A DNA stretch of 61,669 nt from Siculibacillus sp. GTDB lineage: Bacteria; Pseudomonadota; Alphaproteobacteria; Rhizobiales; Ancalomicrobiaceae. This document shows positions 1 to 9,767 of the stretch, in pieces. Numbering within the stretch: the stretch's first letter is position 1; each line of letters begins with the position of its first letter. The stretch spans positions 1 through 61,669 of the forward strand of contig JAOTSD010000016.1 of NCBI GenBank assembly GCA_030247555.1, given 5' to 3'. The position numbers were made by a program, and so were the translations under genes. The notes beneath the pieces are model-generated. The model was not told where the DNA came from, searched no databases, and was given only the letters and a program-made list of their open reading frames with translations.

Positions 1-1247
1 TTGCGCTCGTCGGCGCCGAGGATGCCGAGCGAAAGGCAGATCAGCGTCCAGAAATGTACCACCTGATAGTCGCCGCCGTAGTGGTGCGCGAGGTCTTCCA
101 TCTGCGAATGGCAGTTGTGGCAGGGGGTGAGCACGTAGGTGGCCTCGGTCGCCAGGATCTGGTCGAACTTCCGCTTGCCATAGGCGTGGCGCGCGTCCTG
201 CATCCCGGCCTGGAGGAAGCCGCCGCCACCACCGCAGCAATAGTTGGCGCTGCGGCAGGGTTGCATGTCGATGAAGTTCTCCTCGCCGACCAGCGTCTTG
301 GCGACGAAGCGCAGGTCGTCGGCGGCGGCGTCGCCGATCGACTTGCGCACCAACTGGCAGGGGTCCTGAAGGGTGAACTTGATGCCCTTGGTGTTCCAGC
401 GGGAATCGACCGGCAATTTGCCCTCGCGGATCCACTGCGCGTAGTACGTCACCAGACTGGCGTATTCGAAATTCGGCTCGAGCCCGAAGCGCTCGACCCC
501 CTTCCACAGCGTGTAGAAGGAGTGGCCGCATTCGGTGTTGACCCAGACCTTGCAGCCGAGCGCGTTGACGGCGTCGACCCGCTTCTCGACCATCGCCTTC
601 CAGGCCGCGTCGTCGCCCACGAACATGCAGAAGTTCTCCGCCGCCCAGCCGCTCGAGCCATAGGTCCAGTCGGCCCCGACCCAGTCGAGCAACTTCCACA
701 GCGGCCTCATTTCTTCCGGTTCGGCGGCGGGCTCGCGCGAATTCTGGTTGATGAAGAAGTGGGCGCCCTTCTTGTCGATCGGCACGGCGATCTCGGCGAA
801 ACGGTCGTCGTGGCGGCGCAACTCTTCGGCGGTCTCATCGACGATCTCGGCGAAGTCCTCGGGGCTCACCCCCATGGCGCTGGTCGAATCGGTCAGCATC
901 TGCGCTCGACAGGAGCGGACGATGCCGCGCGGCTTCTTCTCCTCCGCCCACAGCGTGCGGGCATGACCCACCAACACCGAGACGTCGATGTTCATCGGGC
1001 AGACCTGGGCGCAGCGCTTGCACTGGGTGCAGGTCCAGATCCACGGCGTCGAGGCCAGTTCCTCGTCGAGACCGAGAATCGCCATGCGGATGAAGCGTCG
1101 CGGGTCCATCCCCTCGAGGCCGGAGGCCGGGCAACCCGACGAGCAGAGTCCACAGGCGAGGCAGGCGTCGAAACTCGCCTCGGCCGGCAACAATCGATCG
1201 GCCACCGCCTTGAAATCGATGGTCGCGGACGCCTGCGACAGGTTCAT
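1..1247 (-). CDS. HdrD/DsrK-like (Fe-S)-binding oxidoreductase subunit, C-terminus beyond window
   Basis: This is a cytoplasmic iron-sulfur electron-transfer subunit, open to the window edge, so only about 415 N-terminal residues are visible. The N-terminus carries two [4Fe-4S] motifs: C-x2-C-x2-C-x3-C within CLACGLCSSGC and again within CTQCKRCAQVCP. The C-terminal half has a CCG domain: a Cys upstream, then CCGGGGG, then TPCHNC. This order is typical of heterodisulfide-reductase-like (HdrD/GlpC/DsrK) proteins, which pass electrons between quinone or ferredoxin pools and thiol or organic-acid substrates. The ATG at 1247 follows a strong AGGAGG about 7 bases upstream. The partner subunit would lie outside the window, so the substrate cannot be named. 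Confidence 0.8.
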   Translation of the reverse strand, partial: MNLSQASATIDFKAVADRLLPAEASFDACLACGLCSSGCPASGLEGMDPRRFIRMAILGLDEELASTPWIWTCTQCKRCAQVCPMNIDVSVLVGHARTLWAEEKKPRGIVRSCRAQMLTDSTSAMGVSPEDFAEIVDETAEELRRHDDRFAEIAVPIDKKGAHFFINQNSREPAAEPEEMRPLWKLLDWVGADWTYGSSGWAAENFCMFVGDDAAWKAMVEKRVDAVNALGCKVWVNTECGHSFYTLWKGVERFGLEPNFEYASLVTYYAQWIREGKLPVDSRWNTKGIKFTLQDPCQLVRKSIGDAAADDLRFVAKTLVGEENFIDMQPCRSANYCCGGGGGFLQAGMQDARHAYGKRKFDQILATEATYVLTPCHNCHSQMEDLAHHYGGDYQVVHFWTLICLSLGILGADER

Positions 1248-1462
1248 CGCGCTGCCTCCTTTCCGGCGAGCCCGGGCTCGCCGTCTCTCTTCGGTCCGGT
1301 ATCATGAAGCGATCCGGACGCCTCGTCCTTGCTCCATGTCGTCCTCGACGCGACACCTCGCCGCTCCGGGGTGGTTCGGCGCGTCGCGACGATGGCGACA
1401 GGTTCGCCGACGAGGCGGCAGACGGGTTCCGGTCCGGCGGTCCGTCGGACCGACCGCCGAGC

Positions 1463-2545
<1,083 letters not shown>

Positions 2546-2549
2546 CGGT

Positions 2550-3398
2550 TCATTTCTCCGTTTCGGTCAAGCCGCGGACGAAGAGCTTCTGCATCGCCAC
2601 CACCACCACCACCGGCGGCAACATCGCGAGGATGGTGGTCGCCATGGCCAGTTGCCATTCGGTGAGGGCATCGGTGACGTAGAGCATCTTCTGGATGCCG
2701 ATCACGATCGTCTGCATGTCGTCGCGGGTGGTGATCAGCAGCGGCCAGAGGTACTGGTTCCAGCCGTAGATGAACTGGATGACGAACATCGCCGCGACCG
2801 ACGTCATCGACAGGGGAAGCAGCGTGTCCTTGAAGAATTTCCACGGCCCGGCGCCGTCGATCTTCGAAGCCTCGAGCAACTCGTCCGGCACCGTCATGAA
2901 GAACTGGCGGAAGAGCAGCGTCGCCGTGGCCGAGGCGATCAAGGGGATGGTCAGGCCGGCATAGGTGTCGAGCAACCCGAGATCGGCGACGATCTTGTAG
3001 GTCGGATAGATGCGCACCTCGACCGGCAACATCAGGGTGAGGAAAATGACCCAGAAGGCCGTATGGCGGAACGGAAAGCGGAAATAGATGATGGCGAACG
3101 CCGAGATCAACGAGATGGAAATCTTGCCGATCGAAATGACGAGCGCCATCACCAGCGAGTTGAACAGCGGAACGATCATCGGCTGCTTGGTCGACCTTTC
3201 GGTCCCTTCGAACAGAACCTTCCAGTAGTTCTCGAAGAGATGGCCCTCGGGGAGGAGTCCGAGCTGGCCGTTGGCGATGGTGGTCGGGTCGCTCGACGAG
3301 GCGACCAGCGCCAGATAGACCGGGAAGGCGACGATCGCCACACCCACGATCAGGATCAGGTGCGAGGCGAGATTCGCGAGGGGGCGGTTCTCGACCAT
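2550..3398 (-). CDS. ugpE: sn-glycerol-3-phosphate ABC transporter permease
   Basis: This is an inner-membrane permease of the MalG/UgpE type, 282 aa with about six predicted hydrophobic segments. The EAA loop appears near residues 190-200 ([14 protein letters not shown]), where UgpC docks. The C-terminus ends in a short charged tail. Its ATG shares one base with the ugpA stop (TGATG, 3396-3400), which implies translational coupling. The reading frame stays open upstream into the ugpA region; that extension is out of frame with the real permease ugpA, so the start at 3398 is preferred. Confidence 0.93.
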   Translation of the reverse strand: MVENRPLANLASHLILIVGVAIVAFPVYLALVASSSDPTTIANGQLGLLPEGHLFENYWKVLFEGTERSTKQPMIVPLFNSLVMALVISIGKISISLISAFAIIYFRFPFRHTAFWVIFLTLMLPVEVRIYPTYKIVADLGLLDTYAGLTIPLIASATATLLFRQFFMTVPDELLEASKIDGAGPWKFFKDTLLPLSMTSVAAMFVIQFIYGWNQYLWPLLITTRDDMQTIVIGIQKMLYVTDALTEWQLAMATTILAMLPPVVVVVAMQKLFVRGLTETEK

Positions 3399-4279
3399 CA
3401 GTAGTTGACCTTGCGCTCGATGAATCGGAACTGGACCGCGGTGAGCGCGATGACGATCGCCATCAGCACCACCGACTGGGCGGCCGAGCCGCCGAGATCG
3501 CCGCCGGCGCGGCCGTCGTTGAAGACCTTGTAGACGAGCGTCGTCGTCGCCCCCGCCGGGCCGCCGTGCGTCACCGCGTGGATGATGCCGAATGTGTCGA
3601 AGAAGACGTAGACGATGTTGACGGTCAGAAGATAGAAGGCGGTCGGCGACAGGAGCGGAAAGACGATCGTCCAGAAGCGGCGCGCCGGCCGTGCCCCGTC
3701 GATCGCCGCCGCTTCGATCAGCGACTTCGGGATCGACTGCAAGCCGGCGAGGAAGAACAGGAAGTTGTAGCTGATCTGCTTCCAAGCGGCGGCGAGCACC
3801 ACCAGGGACAGAGCATCGCCCGAGTTGAGGTAGGGGTTCCAATCGACGCCGAAATGACGCAGGCCGCGCGCCAGCGTTCCGAGCGAGGGTTGGAACATGA
3901 ACAGCCACAACACGCCCGCCACCACCGGCGCGACGGCGTAGGGCCAGATCAGCAGCGTCTTGTAGACACCTGCGCCCCTGAGGCTCTTGTCGGCCTGAAC
4001 CGCCAGGAGCAGCGAGATCGAAAGCGCCGCCACCGTCACCAACACCGAGAACACCGCCGTCACCGAGATCGCCTGGTAGTAGGCGGCGTCGGAGAAGAGC
4101 AGTTGGTAGTTCTCGAACCAGACGAACTCGGTGGAGATGCCGAAGGCGTCCTGCAGCAGGAACGACTGCCACACCGCCTGTGCCGCCGGAACGTAGAAGA
4201 ACACGATGGTGACGAGGAGCTGCGGCGCGAGAAGGGCGTAGGGCAGCATCCGTCCGGCGAAGTACGAGCGCTTCTGCAT
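3398..4279 (-). CDS. ugpA: sn-glycerol-3-phosphate ABC transporter permease
   Basis: This 293-aa inner-membrane permease has about six transmembrane segments and an EAA-type loop ([17 protein letters not shown]). It pairs with UgpE to form the translocation channel. The start chosen is MQKRSYFAG at 4279, which gives the usual UgpA length. An in-frame upstream extension to 4435 is proline/arginine-rich and runs through a strong hairpin, so it is rejected. It is separated from ugpB by 175 bases holding that hairpin, and overlaps the ugpE start by one base. Confidence 0.92.
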   Translation of the reverse strand: MQKRSYFAGRMLPYALLAPQLLVTIVFFYVPAAQAVWQSFLLQDAFGISTEFVWFENYQLLFSDAAYYQAISVTAVFSVLVTVAALSISLLLAVQADKSLRGAGVYKTLLIWPYAVAPVVAGVLWLFMFQPSLGTLARGLRHFGVDWNPYLNSGDALSLVVLAAAWKQISYNFLFFLAGLQSIPKSLIEAAAIDGARPARRFWTIVFPLLSPTAFYLLTVNIVYVFFDTFGIIHAVTHGGPAGATTTLVYKVFNDGRAGGDLGGSAAQSVVLMAIVIALTAVQFRFIERKVNY

Positions 4280-4351
4280 GCGGCGACCCGATCGGAGGGG
4301 GAACGCCGGGACCCGCGCGCTCACGGCACGGCGGCCCCGGATCGGACGCGT

Positions 4352-4387
4352 CCGCCGCCCCCGAGCCGAACGGGTCGGGGGCGGCGG
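4352..4387 (-). terminator. 13-bp perfect hairpin between ugpB and ugpA
   Basis: Positions 4352-4364 (ccgccgcccccga) pair perfectly with 4375-4387 around a 10-base loop. No U-run follows in the direction of ugp transcription, so it does not look like a classical intrinsic terminator. In binding-protein operons such hairpins commonly stabilise the binding-protein mRNA or partly terminate, giving more binding protein than permease. That role is inferred here. Confidence 0.6.
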
Positions 4388-4454
4388 CGAGCGGACGAAA
4401 GGAGTGGACGATCGAGGGAGCGGAGGCGGGGTCACCCTCGCCTCCGCAGCAGGA

Positions 4455-5768
4455 TCACTTCGCGGTGCGCTCGAACTGGCGCAGCATCTGGTTGCCGCGC
4501 TCGGCGGCGGCGTCGAGAGCCGCCTGAACCGGCTTCTTGCCGGTCAGGGCCTGTTCGATCTCCTCCGCCCAGACGTCGCGGATCAGCGCGAGATTGCCGA
4601 GACGCAGGCCGCGCGAGTTCACGGTCGGCGCCTTGTTGGTGATCTCCTTGATCGCCACCTCGGCCGCCGGAACCTTGTCGAAGAAGCCCTGCTTCTTCGA
4701 ATACTCGTAGGCCGCCGGGGTGATCGGCAGGTAGCCGGTCTCCTGAGACCACCACGCCTGGACCGCCGGGCTCGACAGGTAGGTCATGAACTTGGCGACG
4801 CCCTTGTACTCGGCCGCCGGCTTGCCGCCCATGATCCACAGGGACGCGCCGCCGATGATCGAGTTCTGCGGCGCACCGGCGACGTCCGGATAATAGGGCA
4901 TCGGCGCGGCGGTGTAGTCGAACTTGGCGTTGGCCTTGACGTTGCCGTAGAAGGCCGACGACGTCAGGAACAGCGGGCATTCACCCGAGGTGAAGCGACC
5001 TTCGCCCTCGTTGGTGCGGCCGGCGTAGTCGTAGATCTTGTCCTTCTGGTACTTGACCAGATTCTCGAAGTGTTTGACCAGAGCGGCGCTCTTGTTGAAC
5101 GTCAGCACGGTATCGAAGCCGTCGAGGCCGTTCGCCTTGGTCGAGAGCTCCTGATTGTGCCAAGCGGAGAAGTTCTCGACGTTGACCCAGGTGACCCACC
5201 CGGTGGAGACGCCGCACTTGTCGTATCCGGCGGCCTTCAGCTTGGCGCCGGCCTCGAAGGTCTCCGGCCAGGTCGCCGGGATCTTGTCGACGCCGGCCTT
5301 CTTCAGAGCGTCGCGATTGACCCACATGACGGCGGTCGAGGAATTGAAGGGGAAGGACAGCATGTCGCCCTTGGCGGTCGAATAGTAGCCGGTGACGGCC
5401 GGCAGATAGGCCTTGGCGTCGAAGGGTTCGCCGGCTTCCTTCATCAGCTCGTGCACCGGCTTGATGGCGCCCTTGGCGGCCATCATGGTGGCGGTGCCGA
5501 CCTCGAAGACTTGGAGGATGTGCGGCGCACCACCGGCGCGGAAGGCGGCGATGCCGGCGTTCATCGTGTCGGCATAGGATCCCTTGAAAGAAGGAACGAC
5601 CTTGTAGTCCTTCTGGGACGCGTTGAAATCGTTTGCGATCTTGACGATGCGATCACCGTTGGCACCGCTCATCGCGTGCCACCACTGGAGCTCGACCTGG
5701 GCGAGAGCCGGGAACGAGGTGGCGGAAAGCAGAACGGTACCTACGAGAATGGGCTTCAGCGACACCAT
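4455..5768 (-). CDS. ugpB: sn-glycerol-3-phosphate-binding periplasmic protein
   Basis: This is the periplasmic solute-binding protein of the Ugp importer, 437 aa. A Sec signal peptide ends at about residue 23 (ALA, then [10 protein letters not shown]). Hallmarks of UgpB follow: WWHAM at 29-33, a KGSYADT segment, and [17 protein letters not shown]. This region is diagnostic for UgpB against maltose-type binding proteins. It is first in the ugpBAEC operon, preceded by a good GGAGG ribosome site, with a candidate Pho box about 65-80 bases upstream. In other bacteria the system scavenges phosphate-containing head groups under phosphate limitation. Confidence 0.93.
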   Translation of the reverse strand: MVSLKPILVGTVLLSATSFPALAQVELQWWHAMSGANGDRIVKIANDFNASQKDYKVVPSFKGSYADTMNAGIAAFRAGGAPHILQVFEVGTATMMAAKGAIKPVHELMKEAGEPFDAKAYLPAVTGYYSTAKGDMLSFPFNSSTAVMWVNRDALKKAGVDKIPATWPETFEAGAKLKAAGYDKCGVSTGWVTWVNVENFSAWHNQELSTKANGLDGFDTVLTFNKSAALVKHFENLVKYQKDKIYDYAGRTNEGEGRFTSGECPLFLTSSAFYGNVKANAKFDYTAAPMPYYPDVAGAPQNSIIGGASLWIMGGKPAAEYKGVAKFMTYLSSPAVQAWWSQETGYLPITPAAYEYSKKQGFFDKVPAAEVAIKEITNKAPTVNSRGLRLGNLALIRDVWAEEIEQALTGKKPVQAALDAAAERGNQMLRQFERTAK

Positions 5769-5832
5769 GACAACCTCCCTGGAGGGGCGACCTGCCGACG
5801 ACCGGCGATACAGCCGGCGTTATTCTGATGCT

Positions 5833-5850
5833 GTGAACGTCTCGTGACGG
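5833..5850 (-). promoter_or_regulatory. candidate Pho box upstream of ugpB
   Basis: On the ugp coding strand two 7-base units, CCGTCAC and CGTTCAC, are separated by four bases. This is the 11-base periodicity of PhoB boxes (consensus unit CTGTCAT/C); the first unit matches at 6 of 7 positions and the second at 5 of 7. The first unit also lies in an overlapping inverted repeat, TCGTGAC-5-GTCACGA at 5842-5860. PhoB control of ugp is well known in enterobacteria and rhizobia; the site itself is read by eye. Confidence 0.4.
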
Positions 5851-5966
5851 CATGTCACGAACGACAATAGCCCTCGGCAGGGTGAAATCAATCCGGAGTC
5901 GGAGGGGGGCCGGACTGCGGCCGGCGCAGGTGTCGCGAGCAGCCGTCGGCGGCGAAGGAAACGAGT

Positions 5967-5982
5967 CGGCGGAGAGCCGCCG
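5967..5982 (-). terminator. possible metA terminator hairpin
   Basis: A 6-bp GC stem with a 4-base loop is followed on the minus strand by a short T-rich stretch (ACTCGTTTCCTT). It lies about 105 bases after the metA stop. It is weak as an intrinsic terminator and reported with low confidence. Confidence 0.3.
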
Positions 5983-6087
5983 TGCCCGCCGCCGGGTTCG
6001 GCCGCCGACGCGGCCGCGGCGTGGAGATCGCGGCACGCCGTTCGGCCGCGCCTCCTCCCCGTCCGGCGGCCCGCGGAGAAACGCCGG

Positions 6088-7005
6088 TCAGTCGCCGATC
6101 TCGTCGAGTTCGAAGGGCGTCGACTGGTAGACCTGATTGATCCAGTTGGAGAAGAGCAGATGAGCGTGGCTGCGCCAATGATTGCGCGGCTTGCGGCTCG
6201 GATCGTCGTCGGGGAAATAGTTGGCCGGAAGCGAGATCCGCTCGCCGCGATCGATGTCGCGGAAGTATTCCGCCGCCAGCGAATCGGAGTCGTACTCGAT
6301 GTGGTTGAACATGTAGAGCGAACGGCGCGGTACGTCCTCGACCAGACACAACCCGACGCCGGGCGAATCCATCAACACCTCGAGCCCGTCGATGCCGGCG
6401 ATGTCCTCGCGCCGCACCTCGGTCCAACGCGACACCGGAATGGCGAAATCGTCGGAGAATCCACGCAGGTAGGGCGATGCCGGCGCCAAATTGCGGTGGC
6501 TGTAGACGCCGAAGCACTTGCTCGCCAGCGCGTGCTTGGGCACGCCGTGGAAATGATGGATCGCCGCCTGCGCGCCCCAACAGATGTAGAAGGTCGAATG
6601 GACGTTGGTGCTCGTCCAGTCGAATATCTCGCAGAGCTCTTCCCAATAGGTGACTTCTTCGAAGGGCATCTTTTCCACCGGAGCACCGGTGACGACGAAG
6701 CCGTCGAAATGTTCCGACCTCACTTCGCTCCAGGGACGATAGAAGGCGTCCATGTGGTCGGAGGAGGTGTTGCGCGAGACGTGATCGCTCATCTTGACCA
6801 GCGTGAGTTCGACCTGCAGCGGCGTGGCGCCGAGCAGACGGGCGATCTGCGTCTCGGTGCGGATCTTGTTGGGCATCAGGTTGAGCAGGCCGATGCGCAG
6901 AGGGCGAATGTCCTGGCGCACCGCGTCGGTCTCGCGCATCACCATGACGCCCTCGGCGCGCAGCGCGGCGAAGGCGGGCAGGTCGTCGTGGATCTTGATG
7001 GGCAT
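6088..7005 (-). CDS. metA: homoserine O-acyltransferase (MetA family, predicted acetyl-CoA type)
   Basis: This cytoplasmic enzyme activates homoserine for methionine synthesis. It is 305 aa, the normal MetA length, starting at [10 protein letters not shown] after GGAGGA about 9 bases upstream. Catalytic Cys142 (YICWGAQA), His235 and Glu237 (MFNHIEYD) are present. Residue 111 is Glu (TGAPVE). In characterised MetA proteins Glu111 goes with acetyl-CoA use and Gly with succinyl-CoA use, so this one is predicted to make O-acetylhomoserine despite the usual 'succinyltransferase' label. The gene is alone on the strand, behind a long structured leader. Confidence 0.93.
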   Translation of the reverse strand: MPIKIHDDLPAFAALRAEGVMVMRETDAVRQDIRPLRIGLLNLMPNKIRTETQIARLLGATPLQVELTLVKMSDHVSRNTSSDHMDAFYRPWSEVRSEHFDGFVVTGAPVEKMPFEEVTYWEELCEIFDWTSTNVHSTFYICWGAQAAIHHFHGVPKHALASKCFGVYSHRNLAPASPYLRGFSDDFAIPVSRWTEVRREDIAGIDGLEVLMDSPGVGLCLVEDVPRRSLYMFNHIEYDSDSLAAEYFRDIDRGERISLPANYFPDDDPSRKPRNHWRSHAHLLFSNWINQVYQSTPFELDEIGD

Positions 7006-7433
7006 GGCGGCGCGTCCTCCGGCGTGTCGGCACGTCGAGCGGAGCGGCGGATCGAACTCGTGAGATGGCTGTCCCGTTGGTTGCCGGTCTGGCCACATCC
7101 CCCTCTTCCGAGGGGCGCCACCTTGCCGGGGAGCAGGTTGGCGTTGAGCGTCGCTCAACTCTCGATGCTGGCTCCGATTTACACGCGAGGTTCGGGCTTG
7201 GCAACGTCCCGCCGGCGTCGAGGCGGCGACCTCGCGACGGTGTGATGCGCGACGCGATCGGTGGAAGGGGCCGAAGCGGCGGCCCGCCGAGGCCGCGACG
7301 AATTCGCCTGGGACGAACGATCTTCCGGCGACGTAGCATTCCCGTCCGTGGCCCTGCGTTCTTTCCAGAGCCGGAACAATGGCGTAAACAACGGACCGTA
7401 TCTGCGCGGGGAACGCGAACGAGGGAGAGGAAC
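7006..7433. other. divergent intergenic region metA / ACP operon
   Basis: The 428 bases carry the structured metA leader (nearest metA) and the promoter side of the ACP-KS-MaoC operon, which ends in a strong AGGGAGAGGA ribosome site before 7434. I see no recognisable sigma-70 promoter and no conserved small gene. Confidence 0.5.
7083..7159 (-). promoter_or_regulatory. structured leader of metA, possible cis-regulatory RNA
   Basis: On the metA strand this leader contains a perfect 17-base palindrome (GTTGAGCG-1-CGCTCAAC, 7143-7159). About 30 bases further on is a hairpin, CCCCTC-GGAA-GAGGGG, with a GNRA-type loop (about 7100-7115). The 7-mer CCGGCAA occurs twice in the leader. Methionine genes of alphaproteobacteria often carry SAM-responsive leaders, but this one lacks the GCTAAA of SAM-II and the GAGGGACTGGCCC core of SAM-I. 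It is therefore reported only as a candidate. Confidence 0.3.
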
Positions 7434-7715
7434 ATGGCGGATCGAGCCGCTCTGGACGAGGATCTGCGCCGGCAATTGCTCGCGATCGTCGCCGAAGAAG
7501 GCATGGTCAAGGACCGTTCGTTCGACTCGGATACGCGTCTCGACGAACTGGGAATCGAATCCGCCGACTTCGTGATGATCCTGATGGCGGTCGAGGAGAA
7601 GTTCGGGGTCTACGTGCCGGTCGACGAGAAGCTCACCGAAGCGAAGACCGTCGGTGAATTGCTGGCGGTCGTCGCCGGTCACATCGAGGACCACCGTCGG
7701 CAGGTGTCCTCTTGA
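7434..7715 (+). CDS. acyl carrier protein (first of two)
   Basis: This 93-aa acyl carrier protein has the phosphopantetheine-attachment Ser43 in [11 protein letters not shown], followed by a typical acidic helix ([10 protein letters not shown]). It is not the housekeeping AcpP: the usual DSLD is replaced by ESAD, and it sits upstream of its own ketosynthase. The in-frame upstream extension is arginine-rich, so [10 protein letters not shown] at 7434 with its strong ribosome site is the start. It overlaps the next gene in TTGA. I infer that it carries an acyl chain for the neighbouring lipid pathway. Confidence 0.88.
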   Translation: MADRAALDEDLRRQLLAIVAEEGMVKDRSFDSDTRLDELGIESADFVMILMAVEEKFGVYVPVDEKLTEAKTVGELLAVVAGHIEDHRRQVSS

Positions 7716-8929
7716 GGCCGGTCGCCATCACCGGGATGGGCGCGGTCACCGCCTGCGGGGTGGGGGTCGAGGCACTGTGGACCGCCGCTCGTGACGGGCG
7801 TTCGGCCGTGCACGACGTCTCTTTCCCGCGGATCCGTCAGCAGCAGGTCAAGCAGGCCGCGCCGATCGCGCCGGAGGTGTACGAACGCCTGGCGGCGGCG
7901 GCCAAGCCGCGCTTCCAGGACCGCACCGCCATCATCGGAGTCGCCGCGGCACGCGAGGCCGTCGCCATGGCGGGGCTGCGCCCGGAAGATTTCGGTGATC
8001 GCTGCGGTGTCGTGGTGGGCTCCGGCCTCGGCGGGGCCGAGACGATCGAGCAGGGGTACAACCGCTTCATCGAGTCGCCGGGGGCGCGCGGCGACGTCAT
8101 GGCCATCCCGAAGCTGATGGCGAACTCCACCGCCTCGTGGATCGCGATGGACTTCAAGGCCACCGGTCCGACGCTCTGCCTCTCGACCGCCTGTTCCTCG
8201 GCGACCCAGTCGATCGGCCTCGCCGCCGACCTGATCCGCGCCGGAGTCGTCGACCGCTGCATCGCCGGTGGGTCGGAAGCGCTGTTGGTCGACTGCGCCT
8301 TCGCCGCCTGGGAAATGCTGCACGTGATGACGACGTCCCGGTGCCGACCCTTCTCTCGCGAGCGAAACGGGATGGTGCTCGGCGAGGGCGCCGGGATCGT
8401 GGTGCTGGAGTCGATGGAATCGGCGCGGGCGCGCGGCGCCGACGTCCTCGCCGAACTCGTCGGCTACGCCACCACCACCGATGCCAGCGACCTTCTGCGC
8501 CCCGATCCGGCGGGCGCGACGAGTTGCATCCGCAAGGCGTTGGAGTCCTCCGGCCTCTCGCCCTCGCGCATCGGCTACGTCAACGCCCACGGCACCGGCA
8601 CCATCGCCAACGATCTGGCGGAGACGCAGGCGCTGCGGGCCGTCTTCGGCGACGACTTCGACGGTTTGGCGATCTCCTCGACCAAGCCGATTCACGGCCA
8701 CGCCCTCGGTGCCGGCGGCGCGATCGAATTCATCATCACGGTCGAGGCGCTGCGGGCGCAGATGGCACCTCCGACCATCGATTTCCTCGGCATCGACCCG
8801 AAGATCGATTTCGAACCGGTACCGAACGTCGCTCGCCCCTTCGCGGGCGACGCCGCCATGTCGAACTCCTTCGCCTTCGGCGGCATCAACGCGTCGCTGG
8901 TGGTGGCGCTGCCTCGGGGCGAGGGATGA
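7712..8929 (+). CDS. beta-ketoacyl-ACP synthase, FabF/KAS II type (first of two)
   Basis: This is a 405-aa condensing enzyme. The catalytic Cys161 (STACSSA), His293 (NAHGTGT) and His330 (STKPIHGHALGAGG) are all present, so it should be an active elongating ketosynthase. It begins at a TTG (7712) that overlaps the ACP stop as TTGA. The first ATG lies eight codons in and would cut the first beta strand (PVAITGMG), so TTG is preferred. ACP, KS and MaoC protein form a coupled three-gene operon at the edge of the lipid island. This suggests dedicated synthesis or modification of an acyl chain rather than bulk fatty-acid synthesis. Confidence 0.9.
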   Translation: MRPVAITGMGAVTACGVGVEALWTAARDGRSAVHDVSFPRIRQQQVKQAAPIAPEVYERLAAAAKPRFQDRTAIIGVAAAREAVAMAGLRPEDFGDRCGVVVGSGLGGAETIEQGYNRFIESPGARGDVMAIPKLMANSTASWIAMDFKATGPTLCLSTACSSATQSIGLAADLIRAGVVDRCIAGGSEALLVDCAFAAWEMLHVMTTSRCRPFSRERNGMVLGEGAGIVVLESMESARARGADVLAELVGYATTTDASDLLRPDPAGATSCIRKALESSGLSPSRIGYVNAHGTGTIANDLAETQALRAVFGDDFDGLAISSTKPIHGHALGAGGAIEFIITVEALRAQMAPPTIDFLGIDPKIDFEPVPNVARPFAGDAAMSNSFAFGGINASLVVALPRGEG

Positions 8930-9729
8930 CGGCGACGACGGACGCGGCGGTGACGGCCGCCGGATCGCTCGGCACCGCCGAGCTCGGCGATCTGGCACGG
9001 CTCGTCGCCGACGTGTGCGGTGTCCCGGCCGGGCCGACGTCGCCCTTCGCCGCACCGCTCCTCCTCTTCGCCCGGCTCGACGACGCCCGCCGCCGGGCGC
9101 TGTTCGCGCCGCGTCCCGGACGTGTTCTCGTCCAGGAGCAGTTGGCGATCGAGGCTTCGGGCCGGCTCGCCGCGGATAAGGTGGTCTCGGTGCGCTTCCG
9201 CTTCGGCGAACCGGCGAACGAGATCGCCGCCTTCCGCATCGAGGCCGATCTCGTCGGGCCGGACGAGGCGCCGCTCGCCGCGATCCACACCTCGATACGA
9301 CCGGTCGAGGCGGCGAGCCTCGCCGCGGCGATCGGCCTGCCCTTTCCGCCGGCGGCGGATTCTCCCGGCCGGTCGACCCGCCCGCTCGACGCCGAGATCG
9401 TCGGACGCTGGTTGCGGCTCGTCGGCGACGAGAACCCGATCCACACCGACGCTGGCCACGCGGCTTCCCTAGGCCTCGCCGGACCGGTCGTGCCGGGGGC
9501 GCTCCTCGCCGCGGCGGCCGAGGATCTGGCGGGAGCACCCGGGATGCGGCTCCGGCGCCTCAACATGCGCTTCATGGCGCCGATCCCGCTCGGCGCCACT
9601 GTGACGACGCGGACGCGCGAGAAGCCCGATGCTTCGGCCGCCGGGCGGCGTGACCTGCGGCTCTTCTTCCTCTGCGGCGACAGGGCGGCGGCGGTCGCCG
9701 ACCTCGGTTTCACCGTCGCGGCCGACTGA
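8926..9729 (+). CDS. MaoC-like hot-dog dehydratase/hydratase
   Basis: This 267-aa protein carries a MaoC-type (R)-hydratase motif, GDENPIHTD, at residues 167-175, followed by GLAGPVVPGAL. This is the usual position of the Asp/His pair in FAS1/MaoC (3R)-hydroxyacyl dehydratases. The N-terminal half looks like a degenerate second hot-dog fold, as in two-domain FAS1-type dehydratases. The ATG overlaps the ketosynthase stop as ATGA. Expected role: dehydration of 3-hydroxyacyl-ACP made by the upstream KS after a reductase supplied from elsewhere. Substrate unknown. Confidence 0.75.
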   Translation: MTATTDAAVTAAGSLGTAELGDLARLVADVCGVPAGPTSPFAAPLLLFARLDDARRRALFAPRPGRVLVQEQLAIEASGRLAADKVVSVRFRFGEPANEIAAFRIEADLVGPDEAPLAAIHTSIRPVEAASLAAAIGLPFPPAADSPGRSTRPLDAEIVGRWLRLVGDENPIHTDAGHAASLGLAGPVVPGALLAAAAEDLAGAPGMRLRRLNMRFMAPIPLGATVTTRTREKPDASAAGRRDLRLFFLCGDRAAAVADLGFTVAAD

Positions 9730-9767
9730 GGCGACGGCGGAGCGACGAGGCCTCGGCGGATGCGACC

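Larger units (their letters stand above)
5769..6087. other. intergenic region between ugpB and metA
   Basis: The 319 bases hold the ugp promoter side (Pho-box-like repeat at 5833-5850, inverted repeat 5842-5860). A GC hairpin at 5967-5982 (CGGCGG-4-CCGCCG) lies downstream of metA on its strand. I see no credible coding sequence; the reading frames here are arginine/proline-rich shadows. Confidence 0.6.

Noticed and set aside
7006-7260. SAM-II or SAM-I riboswitch upstream of metA
   Set aside because: The GCTAAA of SAM-II and the GAGGGACTGGCCC core of SAM-I are absent by eye. Only a generic structured leader is reported.
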